The notes under the pieces: model-generated
The model's input: the letters and a program-made list of their open reading frames with translations, nothing else
What the model was told of the DNA's origin: nothing
Database searches by the model: none
Part shown: one piece after another, positions 36,560 to 48,726 of the stretch
How the letters are laid out: the number at the start of each line of letters is the position of its first letter
Position numbering within the stretch: position 1 is the stretch's first letter
Position numbers and translations under genes: made by a program
DNA from: Typhlomys cinereus
Taxonomy: Eukaryota; Chordata; Mammalia; Rodentia; Platacanthomyidae
Reading direction: 5' to 3'
Length of the DNA: 64,000 bases
Assembly (NCBI GenBank): GCA_023101885.1
Contig: JALPQD010000246.1
Coordinates: 620,001-684,000 of the forward strand

Positions 36560-37205
36560 GTTATCAAACTTGTCTACATAATTTGACAACATTCACTCTC
36601 ATCTGGATTTATCTGGGATTATTCCAATCCCACCCCTGACTCCTATTCCTCTTCTGCTTCTGCATCATTGTTTCATTCTTTTGGCTTTGTGTCCTTTCCT
36701 ATTTTCCTTTCTCATGTACATTTCCCAGTTTCCACTATAAGGAATATGTATGAGAGAATGTCATATGTACATGTGTAATGGATTTTTTTCATCTTAACAT
36801 ATGATTTCTAGTTCCAACTATTTCTTGCAGATGTCAAGATTTCATTCTGCTTTTGCAGATGAATGAGATTTCATTATGTACATATGCATGTTTCTTTATC
36901 CACTTATTCATTGATTGGTAGGAAGCAAATTCCATGATTTTGTTCTAGTCAATAGCTGTGATACACATGACCATACAGGTTTCTATCTATACAGCAAGTC
37001 ATCTCTTTATCTTCTTCTTTTTAAAAATTTTCATTCCACCTTTATTCCAAGATGACTTGAAACTGTTGAAATAATGTTTATGACTGTGATGTTTAAAATT
37101 GGACCGTCACCCATCACTTTTCCACAGCTTGTACCACCAACAGTCTTGCAGGTTTTTCTATTTCACTTCTAAAAGAGGTTTCTTTGGTTATGGCTGAGAA
37201 TTGAC
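36560..37205 (-). mobile_element. Old L1, ORF2 C-terminus and 3' UTR
   Basis: Reversed L1 order: a C/T-rich 3' UTR block, then 'gagatttcattatgtacata' (the reversed 'tactcagccat' region), 'ctttatccacttattcattg', 'ttccatgattttgttctag', and 'ccaccaacagtcttgcagg' (reversed 'gctggtggga'). Many indels, so it does not translate. Confidence 0.6.
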
Positions 37206-38290
37206 TTTGTGGATGTAAGCATAGATGCTCAATAGGTAGTTTCATGTTATGTCAGTTTGGGTAAGTAGCTGCAGAACACTATCCTTAACCACTCAAAGCC
37301 CTTTAGATTTTGGTTGAGTTTTATAGAACCAGATGTGAGTTCATTTTGTGAAATAATCATCAAGTAAAATCAGGAGCAGTTGGTTACTCCCATAAATGTC
37401 TTTTCATGCCACTATTACACCAGTAGCTGTATCTTACTTAGTGATCTGATCTTGTGGGCCACAGAGTTCACAGCTTGATAAGGTTCTTGTACCTTCTTTA
37501 CCTCAGCAGCCTGCATAACACCATTCCTCTCTATGACAGACAGACAGCATTTCCAGCTCTGTCCGAACTTGGTTTTTCTACATTTTGCATCCACTTATGT
37601 GCTGTCTTCAGCAATAGCAAATGCCCATTTGCAAACATGAGGCCTGGAAAAAGCTTATATTGTATTGTGGTCTCTGGTGACTCTCTGACCTCTGCTACAT
37701 CTGACCAGGTTTTCATTGTTCTTATTGATAGTGATGTATTGCTTACAATTTCTAGCTCTGCCCGCAACAGTTTTCAAACAGTGTTGTAAGGTTTAAATTG
37801 TATAATCTGATAGTAGATCTAAATATGGATATTTTCCACCCCCTTCATTTTGATTCACTCTAGCCACATTCCTGTCTCCTGCAGCCAATTTTTCATCCTC
37901 TACTGCTATTCCTCTCTCTCAGGCAACTGTTGCCTTCATTCTAGTTTCTTGGTTAATGGCAGGACTAACTGTTGGACACACAAAAGTAAAGAATTGAGGT
38001 TAAGGTTTGATTATGAAAAAAACATGCAATATTTGTCCATGTACCTTACAATATCATGATTGCATTTTTCTTCACAACTGCATAAAATATCATTGTGTGT
38101 TTATACCACAGTTTTATTATCCATTCATCAGTAGAAGAGCTTTAAGCTGGAAAGACATCTAAATTTAGCATGTTCTTGGTCAATTTTTTCTGTATTAGAA
38201 ATATTACAGAAGATTTTGATACTCCTATAGATATAGATGTCTTATCAGGAGTCATTGAGTATGCCTTTATCATTCAATTTCATCCTTCTG
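37206..38290 (-). mobile_element. Old L1, 3' UTR and ORF2 C-terminus (second copy)
   Basis: 'actgcataaaatatcattg' (38079-38097), 'tgtttataccacagtttta' and 'ttatccattcatcagtag' repeat the reversed ORF2-end order seen in the copy at 36560. The preceding 37260-37800 is probably its 3' UTR, but this is less certain. Confidence 0.5.
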
Positions 38291-38724
38291 ATGGACTAAG
38301 TCGCATATAGAACAAATTCTAACATACATTCATCCTTTTTCAAATAATGCTAATACTTTTTTTTTTTTACTTTGAATGGTAAATTTACAACATCAGTACG
38401 CTTTTACATATGGCACTAAACTGTTATGGTTATTGAAAAAACATAAAAAATTATACTGAAATACAAATCAGTATAAATATGAGCATGCTGAATCAAGATT
38501 CAAATAATGATATAGCATCAATAAAGGAAGGGCCAAAAAGGGTGGTCCGAGAAGAAACTTGCTGAAATTCTCCCATCTAGATTGTAGAGTGAAATTTCAG
38601 AGAGATGCAAATACCCTTAATATTATGACCAGTGAGAACATTGAAACCATGTGAAAAAATTTTAAGTTGATTTGAAATTCTTTTTAATGTTAGAATATGA
38701 TGAAAATGCTTTTTTAAGGGAAGG

Positions 38725-38850
38725 AAGGGTGGTGAAAAGAAGGGGAAATGGGGGAAGGGTACAAGGGGAAGCAGGAAGGGTACAAGGTGGAGGGAGGGAG
38801 GGGACTGCAGTACCTATTAAATTTGTATGAGTGGGTTAAAAAAAAAAGGA
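38725..38850 (+). mobile_element. L1 3'-end stub
   Basis: A G-rich tract ('aggtggagggagggagg'), then 'ctattaaatttgtatgagtg' and a poly-A run at 38837-38846. This matches the 3' terminus of the lineage L1s ('ctattaagtttgtatgagcg'), with more divergence. It is about 125 bp. Confidence 0.75.
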
Positions 38851-38959
38851 AGAAAAAATGCTTTTTTTTCAAATCAAGTAAGGAACAACACCTAATAAAG
38901 TCCATCCATAGTGTATTTTATTCATATTTTTGTGGGATTGTTGTGCTTCTATGTGATTT

Positions 38960-39300
38960 AAAATATGTTTGGGGGACTAGGGACATTGTCCAGTGGATGA
39001 AGTACTGGCAGAAAGAGCCTGAAGGAATCTTCAGATTTCACATAAACGTTGTCTGGGCTTTGCACTTGCCTGTAATTCCTAGCTAGAAAGTGGAACAGCA
39101 AGTTGCCAAACAACACCGGCCATTTTGTTCACCTTTGGGCTTGATTAAGAGAGCATGTCTCAAGAAATGAAATGGAAGTGCAATTGAAGACAACTCTCAA
39201 CATCAACCTTGTGTCTCCACATGCATGAGTATGCATATGTGCCTACAACGAGTACTACACACTCATGCACACAATGTACTCACATGCATATGGAAATTAA
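38960..39300 (+). mobile_element. Old B4-type (ID-B1 fusion) SINE
   Basis: The order 'gggactagggacattgtccag' in part (38971-38991), 'ttgcctgtaattcctagc' (B1-like 'gcctgtaatcccagc'), 'gagagcatgtctcaag' (B1-like 'gagaccctgtctcaa'), 'cctccacatgcatg'-like wording and a CA-rich tail follows a B4-class composite. Confidence 0.6.
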
Positions 39301-39865
39301 AATAAGTGTTTCTTGGTGATCTAGTTACAGAAGTACATACCTTCCCACAATGCTAAAGTTTGTAGGGCTTCTGAGCAGCCCAAACTCTCAGAGGTAAAGC
39401 TGGCTAGACACTGGACACAAAACTGTGCACACAGCTTCCATTTACAGTTTTTCAATGGAATGAATTCTATGGTGAGGAGTCATTCTCAAATTATAAAATA
39501 ACACTTTGTGTAAGTTCTGAAGTGTTTTCACATGAAAAATAGTGCTCACATTCAGTAGTTCTTTTTTCAGTATCATTCCTTGGAATACAAAGTAGTGTAG
39601 AAACTGTTCATCCATATTTTACTACACCATAAGAAATTTTTACCATTGTAACACCTGTGATACTAATTTATAAGTCATATGGAGCAGTTGTTTATATTTC
39701 TCGTTTTCATCATATTTTTAAACTTGTATTAATATTTGATAGTGTGGAAAAATGATCCAATCCTAAAAATCTTCACACATTTCTTAAATTTTCAGATTTG
39801 CTGCCATTGTATATTATTTAATAGTGATTAAATTAAATATTTTGATTAAAAGCATGTATAGGTTG

Positions 39866-40014
39866 CCTATAATTATATAGATTGTCAATGCAATGGCTGA
39901 TTTTGAAAAAATCTGAAATTAATCAAAAATATTTTGGGACCTATAATTATATAGATTGTCAATGCAATGGCTGATTTTGAAAAAAATCTGAAATTAATCA
40001 AAAATATTTTTGGA
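39866..40014. repeat. 74-bp tandem duplication, two units
   Basis: Unit 1 at 39866-39939 and unit 2 at 39940-40014 are nearly identical. They differ by an added A in an A-run and a T-for-G plus a length change at the end. Both start 'cctataattatatagattg'. No known repeat family fits. Confidence 0.95.
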
Positions 40015-40539
40015 ATATTAATTATTCAAAGCAATAATTTTATTATTAAGACTTGAGTATATGCAATACAGATCATAGGCTGAAAGTGAAGGTACCAGTA
40101 AGTGAATAGTTGATGACTGAAACGTGCTCTCAAGTCCCATTACTTTCTTGCAAGTGGGTATTCTATTTCTAATAATCTCATCAACAAGGGAATTCAAAGT
40201 TCTCCATTATATTTATCCATTCTCCTCTAATTTTACACTTGGATGATTCTATTTAGTATATTTTGATTTTGAAAGATAATTTCTTGGTATTATCTCTTGA
40301 TTTCAAGCATAAGCACAGATTTTTTGCCAGCTTTTTTTTTGTCATTCATCCAAATTCCCTCACATATTCCAATAAGGAGATTAATGAGAAACGACAAACA
40401 TAAAATCACATTAACACCCAGTGTTTGAAATTCTCCTGTATAAAGAGCCTAATTAGCACTATTCTCCCTGAAGTCTGTGGTTATATTAAAAAAAAATCAA
40501 CAGTGTGTGGACCACAACCATATGGTTAAATTGTATCAC

Positions 40540-40850
40540 TGACACTGAGTCCTAGGGAACATCACAGAACAGCAGGGTGAGAAAATGGGAAGAGGTGGAG
40601 TATAGGAAGGAGCGTCTGGGGGTGTTGTCTTCTGGAAGGACATGGCTGCTGCAATTGAGAGCACACAGAAGCTGAGACCCCCTCCAAGCATCTTCATACC
40701 ATCTGAAAAGGGATGAAAATAGGAAGAAGAAAAGTGGGGAGCAGGAGGGGAATTGGAGACAGTGGAAGGCATGAGTGAGAGTGTTGAATGTGACACAATG
40801 CATTATGCAAATGTATGGAATATATTATGCAAATGTAAGGAATTTTCAAA
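40540..40850 (+). mobile_element. Older rodent L1 3' UTR
   Basis: 'gaacatcacagaacagcagg', 'ttgtcttctggaaggacatg', 'gctgctgcaattgagagcac', and a purine-rich tract at 40705-40755 follow the order of rodent Lx-type L1 3' UTRs. The minus-strand frames of 83-86 codons here are incidental. A 22-bp duplicated word with an octamer lies at its end. Confidence 0.55.
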
Positions 40851-41534
40851 AATAATAGAATAATTGATAAATAATCAGCTTAAATTTAAATGTACCTGCA
40901 CAAAATAGCATGATATGACATCCTGTGTGTCTCTGTGGTCTTGTAGAGAGGTGATAAACTATTGTAACCTCTACCTAAAAAATAAGAAATGAATGCTATG
41001 AGCTCATCTCTCAGCTCACAGAAAATTATCATTCCAATATTTAAAACTCATAGTCTACTCAAGAAGTTGGGTATCAATCAATGGTTACAAATTATGTACA
41101 ACTTTTGCTTGGTCAAACAAATCATTAGGCATTTTCTATTCATTCTTTTATGTTTACTCTCTAAATTTTGAGCAACACTTGAAAAAGAGTTTAATTTTTT
41201 CTAGTTCAAATTTAATCAAGGACTTCTTTATGTGTTTCTCCTTTTTCACAATTCACAGCATATTAATCTTTCTACCAATGGTCATGGTATGTTTGCTAAT
41301 GTACTATTTGAGAAAATGCTATAGTACAAAATGGGAAATGCATGATTATTAGGTCACATAAATCACATGTGATAATAGTTAATTATCTCTATGGCTAGTA
41401 TTTGTCTTCAATTACTTAAGAGTGATTGCAATAGTTTTGCTTTGCATAAATATTTTTATTCATTGGGAGGGAGAGAGACAGAGAGAGACAGAGAGAGAAA
41501 ACTATGCATGTAATGTTCTCAAAGGAGGCTAGAG

Positions 41535-41645
41535 AATAACTTTCAGAAGTTACTACTTTCCTTCTCCATGCTTTATTCCAGGGATTAAACTCAGGTTACT
41601 TGGCTTTGGAACATGCACCTTACCCACTCAGCTATCTTCCTGTAA
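41535..41645 (-). mobile_element. B4/RSINE1-type SINE fragment
   Basis: 'ccagggattaaactcaggtt' then 'gcaccttacccactcagcta' is the reversed B-box and head of an RSINE1/B4-class SINE. A (GAGA)-rich stretch at 41468-41498 lies nearby. Confidence 0.6.
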
Positions 41646-41649
41646 TTAG

Positions 41650-43550
41650 TTGCCTTTGCTATAGATAAAGATACCACACACTTATCAGGATCTACCAGCA
41701 GATGAAACCTTTATACATAAAGCATCCCACACAACCCATGATGGGTGCTTCCATTCTCCTTCATTAATTTCATTAAATACTCTAGACATCTGAAGACTTA
41801 GCCATTCAATTCAAAACAATTAGCTTTTGCATCCAAGGCTTGAACATCTAAATTGAAAAGTACCATCACTTTTCTGACAAAAATTATAATATAGGTAAAT
41901 TTTGTAACATACTAAAAGAGTCACTTCAAAAGTCCAAATATTATCTCTGAAACGATACCATAACATTAACATCTCTGCTTCAAAATAATCCTGCAATAAG
42001 AAATTGTAAATGGCAACAACAAAAATCCAGTCACAGTTTCAAGCGCTGTGCACAGGGACCTTTCACCTTCAGTGCATCTTCACAGACCAAAAATACAGAC
42101 CTGAAACTGTAGCATTTCAGCAAATAACTCCCTCCATTTTTTCTATTAAATAGAAAATGTAATGAATTCATCCTTTCTGACATTTGCATTTATCATTAAA
42201 TGCCAGAAGATAATAGGGTTTTTAATCATTCCAAATAGCTTTTTAATTATAGACCTAATTACATTTGCAGAAGGTTAAGCTTCATAAACAGGAATAAAAC
42301 TGTTTGCTTGCACTTTGTGGGAAGAATGATGCTTGGGTCTTGATTTAGATAGTTGGCAAATTTATTCACTCAGTGTTAGTTGGCTCTTTAATGGTGTTCT
42401 ACGAGTTCAGCTTTAAGAGATGTTATGTAGTGCAGATCAAATCATGTTATTCTAATTAATTACAGAACCAAGTAAGAGTTGTTCTAGTCACTGCTCATTC
42501 CAAGATGCAGAGCTGTATCTGAGACAGGGATGTCCAGGATACAGGAGACAAGTTTGTCTTCTTCAGAACTCAAGACAAAATTTACTGCTTCAGAAACTTT
42601 GATTTAAAAGCAAGAAAGAAAAAATAGTTATTATTTGTGACAAAAGTGAACATTCATTTTAAGAAATAATTTTTTACGAATGCAATTAACTTCTCTCTTT
42701 CTCATAAGTAGATTTAGTGTACAATAATCAGAAAAAGGGAAAATATGTATTCAGCTATCCTGTTTAAATCATGCAAATACTTATCAAACACTGAAGATGG
42801 GCCCCAAACAGGATCATTTACATATGTTGTGCATTTTCTTCTGTGAGAAGTTGTCAAATACTTTATATCTTTAGGCAAAATGGTAAAGTTCATGATGATT
42901 TTTCCCCATAATTTTTCACATCCTATGGAATGTACTTTCGCATTTCTCATGCTCATGACAGCTAAACAGACAGAAGAAAACAGCTTCCTGCTGAGAATGA
43001 AATTCTCTTAAAGGATCACCAATCCTGTCATTTGTTTAATAATACATTTGGCTAGATCTGGTCACTGTCTTATAACAAAGCAGATGTAACTCTTGATCTG
43101 TGAAGTATAAGGAACTATAATCATGAGGAAAACTCTACATGTATGTGACTAGTAGCACTCACACTTCATGGCTAGTCAGAATGACTTTCAATGCTGAGGA
43201 TCGTGACCCACAACGGGATAATGACAACACTTGAGATAGGTTTAATTGAACAATGTTTGAACACTTGCAACTATGAAGGTTTTACTAAAGAAAAAATATA
43301 GGTTAATGCTGACAGGAGAGAGGCAGCTTTTTTCCTCTGTCATTTACTCTGTGATAAGTCATCCATTCCACAGCTAGTACTCAGGAACCTGACAATACAG
43401 GCATCCAGGATGAGACCCAGTTGGCCATAAAAAGACACTGGAAGTAGGTGGAAGACTGGCTGGAAAGGAGAAAGCATGAAGTTCTACAAGCAAGAGGGAT
43501 GGTATTATAAAGTAAGCAGAAAAATGCATAAAGTCACTTTATATATATAT
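41650..43550. other. Unique sequence with homeodomain-like AT words
   Basis: No gene. 42090-42480 lacks recognisable repeats and holds 'atttgcat' (octamer) and several 'taatta' cores, a composition often seen in conserved developmental enhancers. This is suggestive only. Confidence 0.35.
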
Positions 43551-43556
43551 GTATAT

Positions 43557-43913
43557 TGTCATGGTTTGAAATGTGTCCCCCACAGTCTCATGTGTTTGGC
43601 AAGGTCATGGTACCTTGAGAGGTGGAGCCTTGATGGAGGAAGGCAGTTACAAAGGGTGAGCCTTGAGGTGGATTAGTCCCATCCTACCTCCAGGAGAAGT
43701 CTGCCTTTGCTGCAAACAGTCTGCGGCTCTCAGCTTCCAAGATGTCTGCGGTGACTTAGCCTCCTCCAGCTTTGGCCAGCCAGCCATGCCACCTCTGCTT
43801 TGAGAGACTGTACCTTCCCTGTGGAACCGTAAGCTGAATAAACGTCCCTTTCTCCCTTAAGTTTCTTGATTTTGGGTGTTCTCTCACAGCAATAGTTAAG
43901 AGTAACTGTTACA
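43557..43913 (+). mobile_element. Solo ERVL-MaLR LTR with 5-bp TSD
   Basis: A 357-bp element from TGTCATGGTTTGAAATG to GTAACTGTTACA, with TG...CA ends and an AATAAA polyadenylation signal near 43837. It is flanked by tatat at 43552-43556 and 43914-43918. The flanks are AT-rich, so the TSD has some chance component. Same family as 13874-14224. A solo LTR of this kind is the recombination product of a once longer element. Confidence 0.9.
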
Positions 43914-44286
43914 TATATGAAAGTATCAAATGATAAAAAGTAACTAAAAAGAAAAAGAAAAAAGCGCATTTTGGGGGGTAAATTTTTTCTTTGACTCTTA
44001 ATTGAATCAACTTATGTTGAGTACCTACAGCATATCAGAACCTATGCCTAATGCCCAGACTAAGAGTAGGTATCATTTCTGCATATGGTTTCTCCTGATA
44101 TGTTCTCAGAGATTGACAGTGTAAAGATAGACTATGAAGACAGCCAAAGGAAACAGACCTGGTTCAAATTGAGTTCTGAATAGTCTAAATAGAAGCGCTG
44201 GTTTTCGCCCTCAGCTGAGTGGCAACCATGAGCTATGTGCACAGATGAGTTAAACAGTGAATTCGAACGGGGGAGAACCATTAATC

Positions 44287-44299
44287 AAAACTGAAATGC
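44287..44299. repeat. Left TSD of the 44.3 kb L1 (aaaactgaaatgc)
   Basis: The 13-bp word is repeated exactly at 44700-44712. Confidence 0.92.
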
Positions 44300-44699
44300 A
44301 TCCAAAGTCCAATTATGATTGTTTCGGCCCTAACTTGTGTGGGGTATCTTGCATGTCCTGGGCAATGTCCAATACACTATTGACCCCGCAAAGTCTAGCA
44401 TTTGCTAAAGGCACCAAGATCCTTGGAGGCAAGGGATTGACAGCCATAGTAGTGTTCCTATGCTTAAGGGAACAAAGGAAAGGGTTCAGGGAAATGACAC
44501 TGGGTCCTTGTACGTAATCGGAGAGGAGGGCCCAGAGGACAGTCCGGCATGCACATTAATGATTCTCCGGGGATTGGGGAGGGAGGCACTGGGGGATGGG
44601 GACGGAGGGTAAGGGGTGGGGGAACAAGGGGGTGGGGGGGAGGAGGGAGGGAGGGAACCAGTGTAACTATTAAGTTTGTATGAGTGAAAATAATAATAA
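44300..44699 (+). mobile_element. Short L1 3' UTR insertion with a ~50-bp twin-priming inversion
   Basis: 44353-44699 is plus-strand L1 3' UTR with the G-rich tract and 'taagtttgtatgagtg' end. 44302-44352 is a 50-base piece of the same 3' UTR in the opposite orientation (it reads like the minus-strand copies at 9840-9890). In L1 coordinates the two pieces are neighbours. The 13-bp TSD confirms a single event. No ORF2 is included. Confidence 0.92.
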
Positions 44700-44712
44700 A
44701 AAACTGAAATGC

Positions 44713-45924
44713 TTTTGTTTCATATCCTTGGAGGAAATCACCGAAGGGATCCTTGTATGGGACAGCAAAACTGTTGGAGACAGCACAGAGAAACAGATGG
44801 ACATGTTAAACTGAGAGTGTGGCTACATGAAGAAAGCTTTCTAAGCTATGAGTAGGAATGTTGGAAAGAAAAAAAGTGAAGAAATTTAACTGATTGAGCA
44901 TCACTAAGTACAAAAAATTGCTTTATACTTAGCTATTGGTATTTTTCTGTAAGGAAAATCAGACTGAGTTTACTAATGCTGAAGCACTATGCTATTAAAA
45001 GTTACTTCCCCTGATTAATAGCTGTGACCTTGGGTGAAATAATCACCTAATTCAAGGACAACCCTCACTGTTAGCAAGACAAGCTAAGGACAGAGCAAAA
45101 TCAGGACTTCTCTGATTATGTCTAGAGATATATCTTAATTGAGTGTGTGTGTGTGTGAATACATGTGTGTATATATGAGCATGTGTGTGTATCAATTTAT
45201 AGTGAAACGAAAAATCTTAGAACATGTTGGGTGATTAATCATAGGAAAATGGTGATGACCGTATGGTAAAGAATTGCTTTTGTAAATACTGTACTTAACC
45301 CAAAAAAAAAACAGAAATTTGTGTTCATTTGGTTGTCTTCAGGACAACCTAGAGAGACCTGTGACTATCTTTGTGGCCCAGGGTGGGTGTAATCATAGCA
45401 AACCTCTTGGCTTAAAGTCCTGGGTGCTTGGTTAGAGTCATGATTCAAAATTCAAAAAAATCTAGGGACAAAATTCAAGTGAAAAAAAGTATTACATAAA
45501 AATTTGTATTTTAATCATCAAAAATACTGTGATCAACAGTTAAGTCAGCAGAGCAGAGAAATTCCATTGCATCCTTAGGAAAGAGGCATAAAGCTAAGAA
45601 GTCATGAGAAGTTATAAACTTTTTGCTGATGAACCTGAGACAAGGGGATTGAGGTCAGCAAAAGCAGGAAGGAGCAACACACTGGGCTTGAACATGTGTT
45701 GGGAAAAATACAGCTAAATAGTAGATGATGATGAAAGTAAAGACAAACAGTTTATTATTCATATAAATGAATGTGGGACAAATATGACATTATACATATA
45801 TTCACATATGCCTATAAATATATCATATTTCCTATGCTCACAGCACAGTACCCACACATTCTTCTTCCAAGTCCATGTCTGGAGACATATTTGTAATAAT
45901 TCTGGTTAAAGAAATTTCACAACT
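44713..45924. other. Unique AT-rich sequence
   Basis: No gene recognised. A short GT-rich run occurs at 45142-45192. Confidence 0.45.
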
Positions 45925-46085
45925 GTTATCTATGTTGGCATTTTTATTGGAAACAAACTAAAGTCCATCAAAAATAAATAAATATAATTATGCGACATAC
46001 TAAGCAAGAAGGTTAAATAGCATTCATAAACAAGTAACTTAAATAACTAGATAAACATGGACTGATTTTCTGTCACTTGGAAATG
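45925..46085 (+). mobile_element. Ancient L1 ORF2 C-terminal fragment
   Basis: 'catttttattggaaacaaac' then 'taaagtccatcaaaaataaa' and 'gcattcataaacaagtaac' follow the plus-strand order of an old mammalian L1 ORF2 end ('ttggaaacaacccaaatgtcc...'). Confidence 0.45.
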
Positions 46086-46125
46086 TGATCAAGAATGATT
46101 TCTCATACCTACATCAAGTCTCTAT

Positions 46126-46156
<31 letters not shown>

Positions 46157-46175
46157 CATGCACACACACACACAC
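46126..46175. repeat. (CA)n microsatellite, interrupted
   Basis: CA tract with AAA, TACATG interruptions. The surrounding histidine/threonine-rich frames are artefacts. Confidence 0.9.
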
Positions 46176-46179
46176 AAGC

Positions 46180-47448
46180 ATGTGTATATGTCCCCATATA
46201 CATCTGTGTCCATCTACTTGCAAGCAGGTATTCACAAATTCATCATCCCTACCACACATACACACGAGAATGGAAAAAAATATAATACTCATTTAAAGTA
46301 TATAAGGCACAAAATATCATTTGAACAGATTTAAAGCAAAGAAGTATGCTCCTTACAACAGACAACGATGATATATAGATGAATGGAAAAGAGAAGGCAG
46401 ATGAGTTGACATATAAACTAACATTCCACAATTAGCTAGTAGAATCTGACAGCCAAAATAAAAGGGAAATGCAAAATTACAAAGCATCCATAGAATTCAT
46501 TCATTTATTTATGTATCTAAATTATCCAGAAAAATATTATAGACAAAAAAAAACACAAATTTTAAAATATACTCAAAGCTTCCATAACCTTGAAGGTAGA
46601 GTTAGTAGAATTATGAATAAAGAGTCATGGAATATAATAATTAATAAAGTGAAGGAATCACAAGTGTAACACGAAAGATTAGGAACATGAAAACACACTG
46701 AGAACAAGCAGTTATGAGGTACTGGTGAATAACTGACTGCTTCTAGGAGCTGAGCATTTATTTATTTAACCTGACTCTCATCACTACCTTGTCTATAATT
46801 CCTGTGGCTGGAACACCAATGCATCATGATGCACTGTTTCTGACATAAGGACAAAGAACTAACTACTGTCTAGACATGTGTCTCGACTTTGTGAGAGTAG
46901 TAGCTGAATCTCTTAGTAGAAGATGGTGTTTTACCTTGTGGCTCTTCAATGTATCTATTGTACGTATAAATGTAGAAATATTCTATGTGAAAACTGTCAA
47001 CAACTGACAATTTAAAGTCAAGGATGTATATTCATTGTTATTAAATAGAAGAATGGATTCATTGCATCACAGCTTGGAAGTTCAGTATATGTGAATGGTT
47101 CAAACAACAGTCATTTCTCCATTTTGCAGATACTCAGAAAAGCAGGAAAGATGCGTGGAGAAAAGCAGCTTAAAATGATCACAAGCCAAATGGTGGAGGG
47201 CATGATCATGGCATTCACTGACTGAAGCTCTGACAAAGACTCCTGTGTCACAGAGCATTAAATTAGCTATCAGGAAAGGAATGGAGTCAAGCATCCTTTA
47301 TCAAAGTGTTGGATGTGATAAACGAGCAGATACCTTTCACTTGCCATAATGACAATAAGAAAATGGCAAGTTAGTTTCAATTAATGGTTACTGGAATGCC
47401 CAATAAGAATTATGTAATTTTATATACATGTAGACATATGGTCCCCCT
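46180..47448. other. Unique sequence with a possible MIR trace
   Basis: 47112-47185 ('ctccattttgcagatactcag', then a purine-rich run) faintly resembles the MIR core, but not enough to call. No gene otherwise. Confidence 0.35.
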
Positions 47449-47461
47449 GAATTATACTCCA

Positions 47462-47655
47462 GGGCTGGAGAGATGGCTCAGGGGTTAAGACTCTGCCTAC
47501 CAAGCAGAAAGACCTGACTTCGGATCCCTAGTCACATGTCAAAACACCAGACTGAAAAGGCAGTGACCTGCACTTCTGATCCTGGTAGGCAAAACCTGGG
47601 AAATCCCAGAGCAAAGCAAAGAGGACTCCCAAAGTCACGTTTGGGTCCTTTAGAG

Positions 47656-47712
<57 letters not shown>

Positions 47713-47717
47713 TACAA
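47462..47717 (+). mobile_element. Composite SINE with TSD
   Basis: Starts gggctggagagatggctcag (tRNA-like A-box region), then 'cctgacttcggatccc' (B-box), 'gatcctggtaggcaaaacc', 'gcaaagaggactccc', and ends in (CA)n at 47656-47702. TSDs are gaattatactcca (47449-47461) and gaattatacttca (47718-47730), 12 of 13 matching. Confidence 0.9.
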
Positions 47718-48412
47718 GAATTATACTTCAGTGAAATCCACAAATCTTTTTGTTCTTTTGGTGCATTGTTTAATTTGTTCATTAACAATGTATTTTCAAG
47801 GTTCATATGTTCAGCAACATGTATCAGGGCATTTTTATAATTTTTAGACCCATATTCTATTTCACATGTCCAAAAGTGTGTGGATTTATGTATGTACTAC
47901 ACACTGGCTGTATGCACGGTAGTGGCAGTTGAGATGAAGGATTGTAAGTTGGAAAGGAGGAAGGAATAGGATTTGGAACTAAGGGGTAAAATATAAATTC
48001 TCCATATTTGTGTATGCAACATTAAACATAGCTTATCACACATTCTTAAGAACATGAAAGTAAGGAACCTTTGAAAAGAACATCAGTGATTGCACAGTTA
48101 GATTTTGTTAAACATAGTTTGTGATCAATTATTTTATAGGGAAGAAGCAACTCTAATTTTTGTAATCTGTGTTTGGCACTACATGTTCAATAAAAATACC
48201 ACCTTAAATTTGGAATGCTTGCAATGCAATATTATGGCATTGCATTTTACAAGGAAATCTCACAATAACTAATTAACCTCATCTGCTTTTCATGATTTGT
48301 CTTTCTCCATACACATTCTATGCCAATATTTGTCTTTCTTATACAAATTTACTAGGATAAACTTATGAGAGGTTCTTTTATTTTATAACTAAATTTTCAG
48401 GGCACTTAAATC

Positions 48413-48413
<1 letters not shown>

Positions 48414-48446
<33 letters not shown>
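48414..48446. repeat. (GT)n microsatellite
   Basis: Sixteen GT units, uninterrupted. Confidence 0.95.
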
Positions 48447-48448
<2 letters not shown>

Positions 48449-48715
48449 AAGAAATTTGGCCTAACTCATGGCATGAAGGATAAAATTCATAAATTTTATA
48501 AAATAATAGGTCAAGAATCAGATTGGTGTTTGAAGTTTCACTTCAGTGACTTTTTTGACTGATTTTTTGAAACCACCCAACACATTTGAATGCATGTTTT
48601 ACTTACATGAAATATCCATAATTTCCTTTAAATTTCAAAATGCACAAAAACTGGAAAACGTGGTTCTGATCACATTGACATATTTAGGAAGTAGTTTGGT
48701 TTTCCATCTTTTTTA

Positions 48716-48726
48716 TTAAAGGCAAG
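48716..48726. repeat. Left TSD of the 48.7 kb L1 (ttaaaggcaag)
   Basis: Pairs with ttaaaggaaag at 50749-50759, 10 of 11 bases. Confidence 0.8.

Noticed and set aside
40536..40803. Two 83-86 codon minus-strand frames
   Set aside because: Opposite strand of an L1 3' UTR.
47112..47185. MIR element
   Set aside because: Similarity to the MIR core is too low to call by eye.
47462..47530. tRNA gene suggested by A- and B-box-like sequence
   Set aside because: It is a SINE head followed by a SINE body and a TSD. No cloverleaf with anticodon arm is evident.
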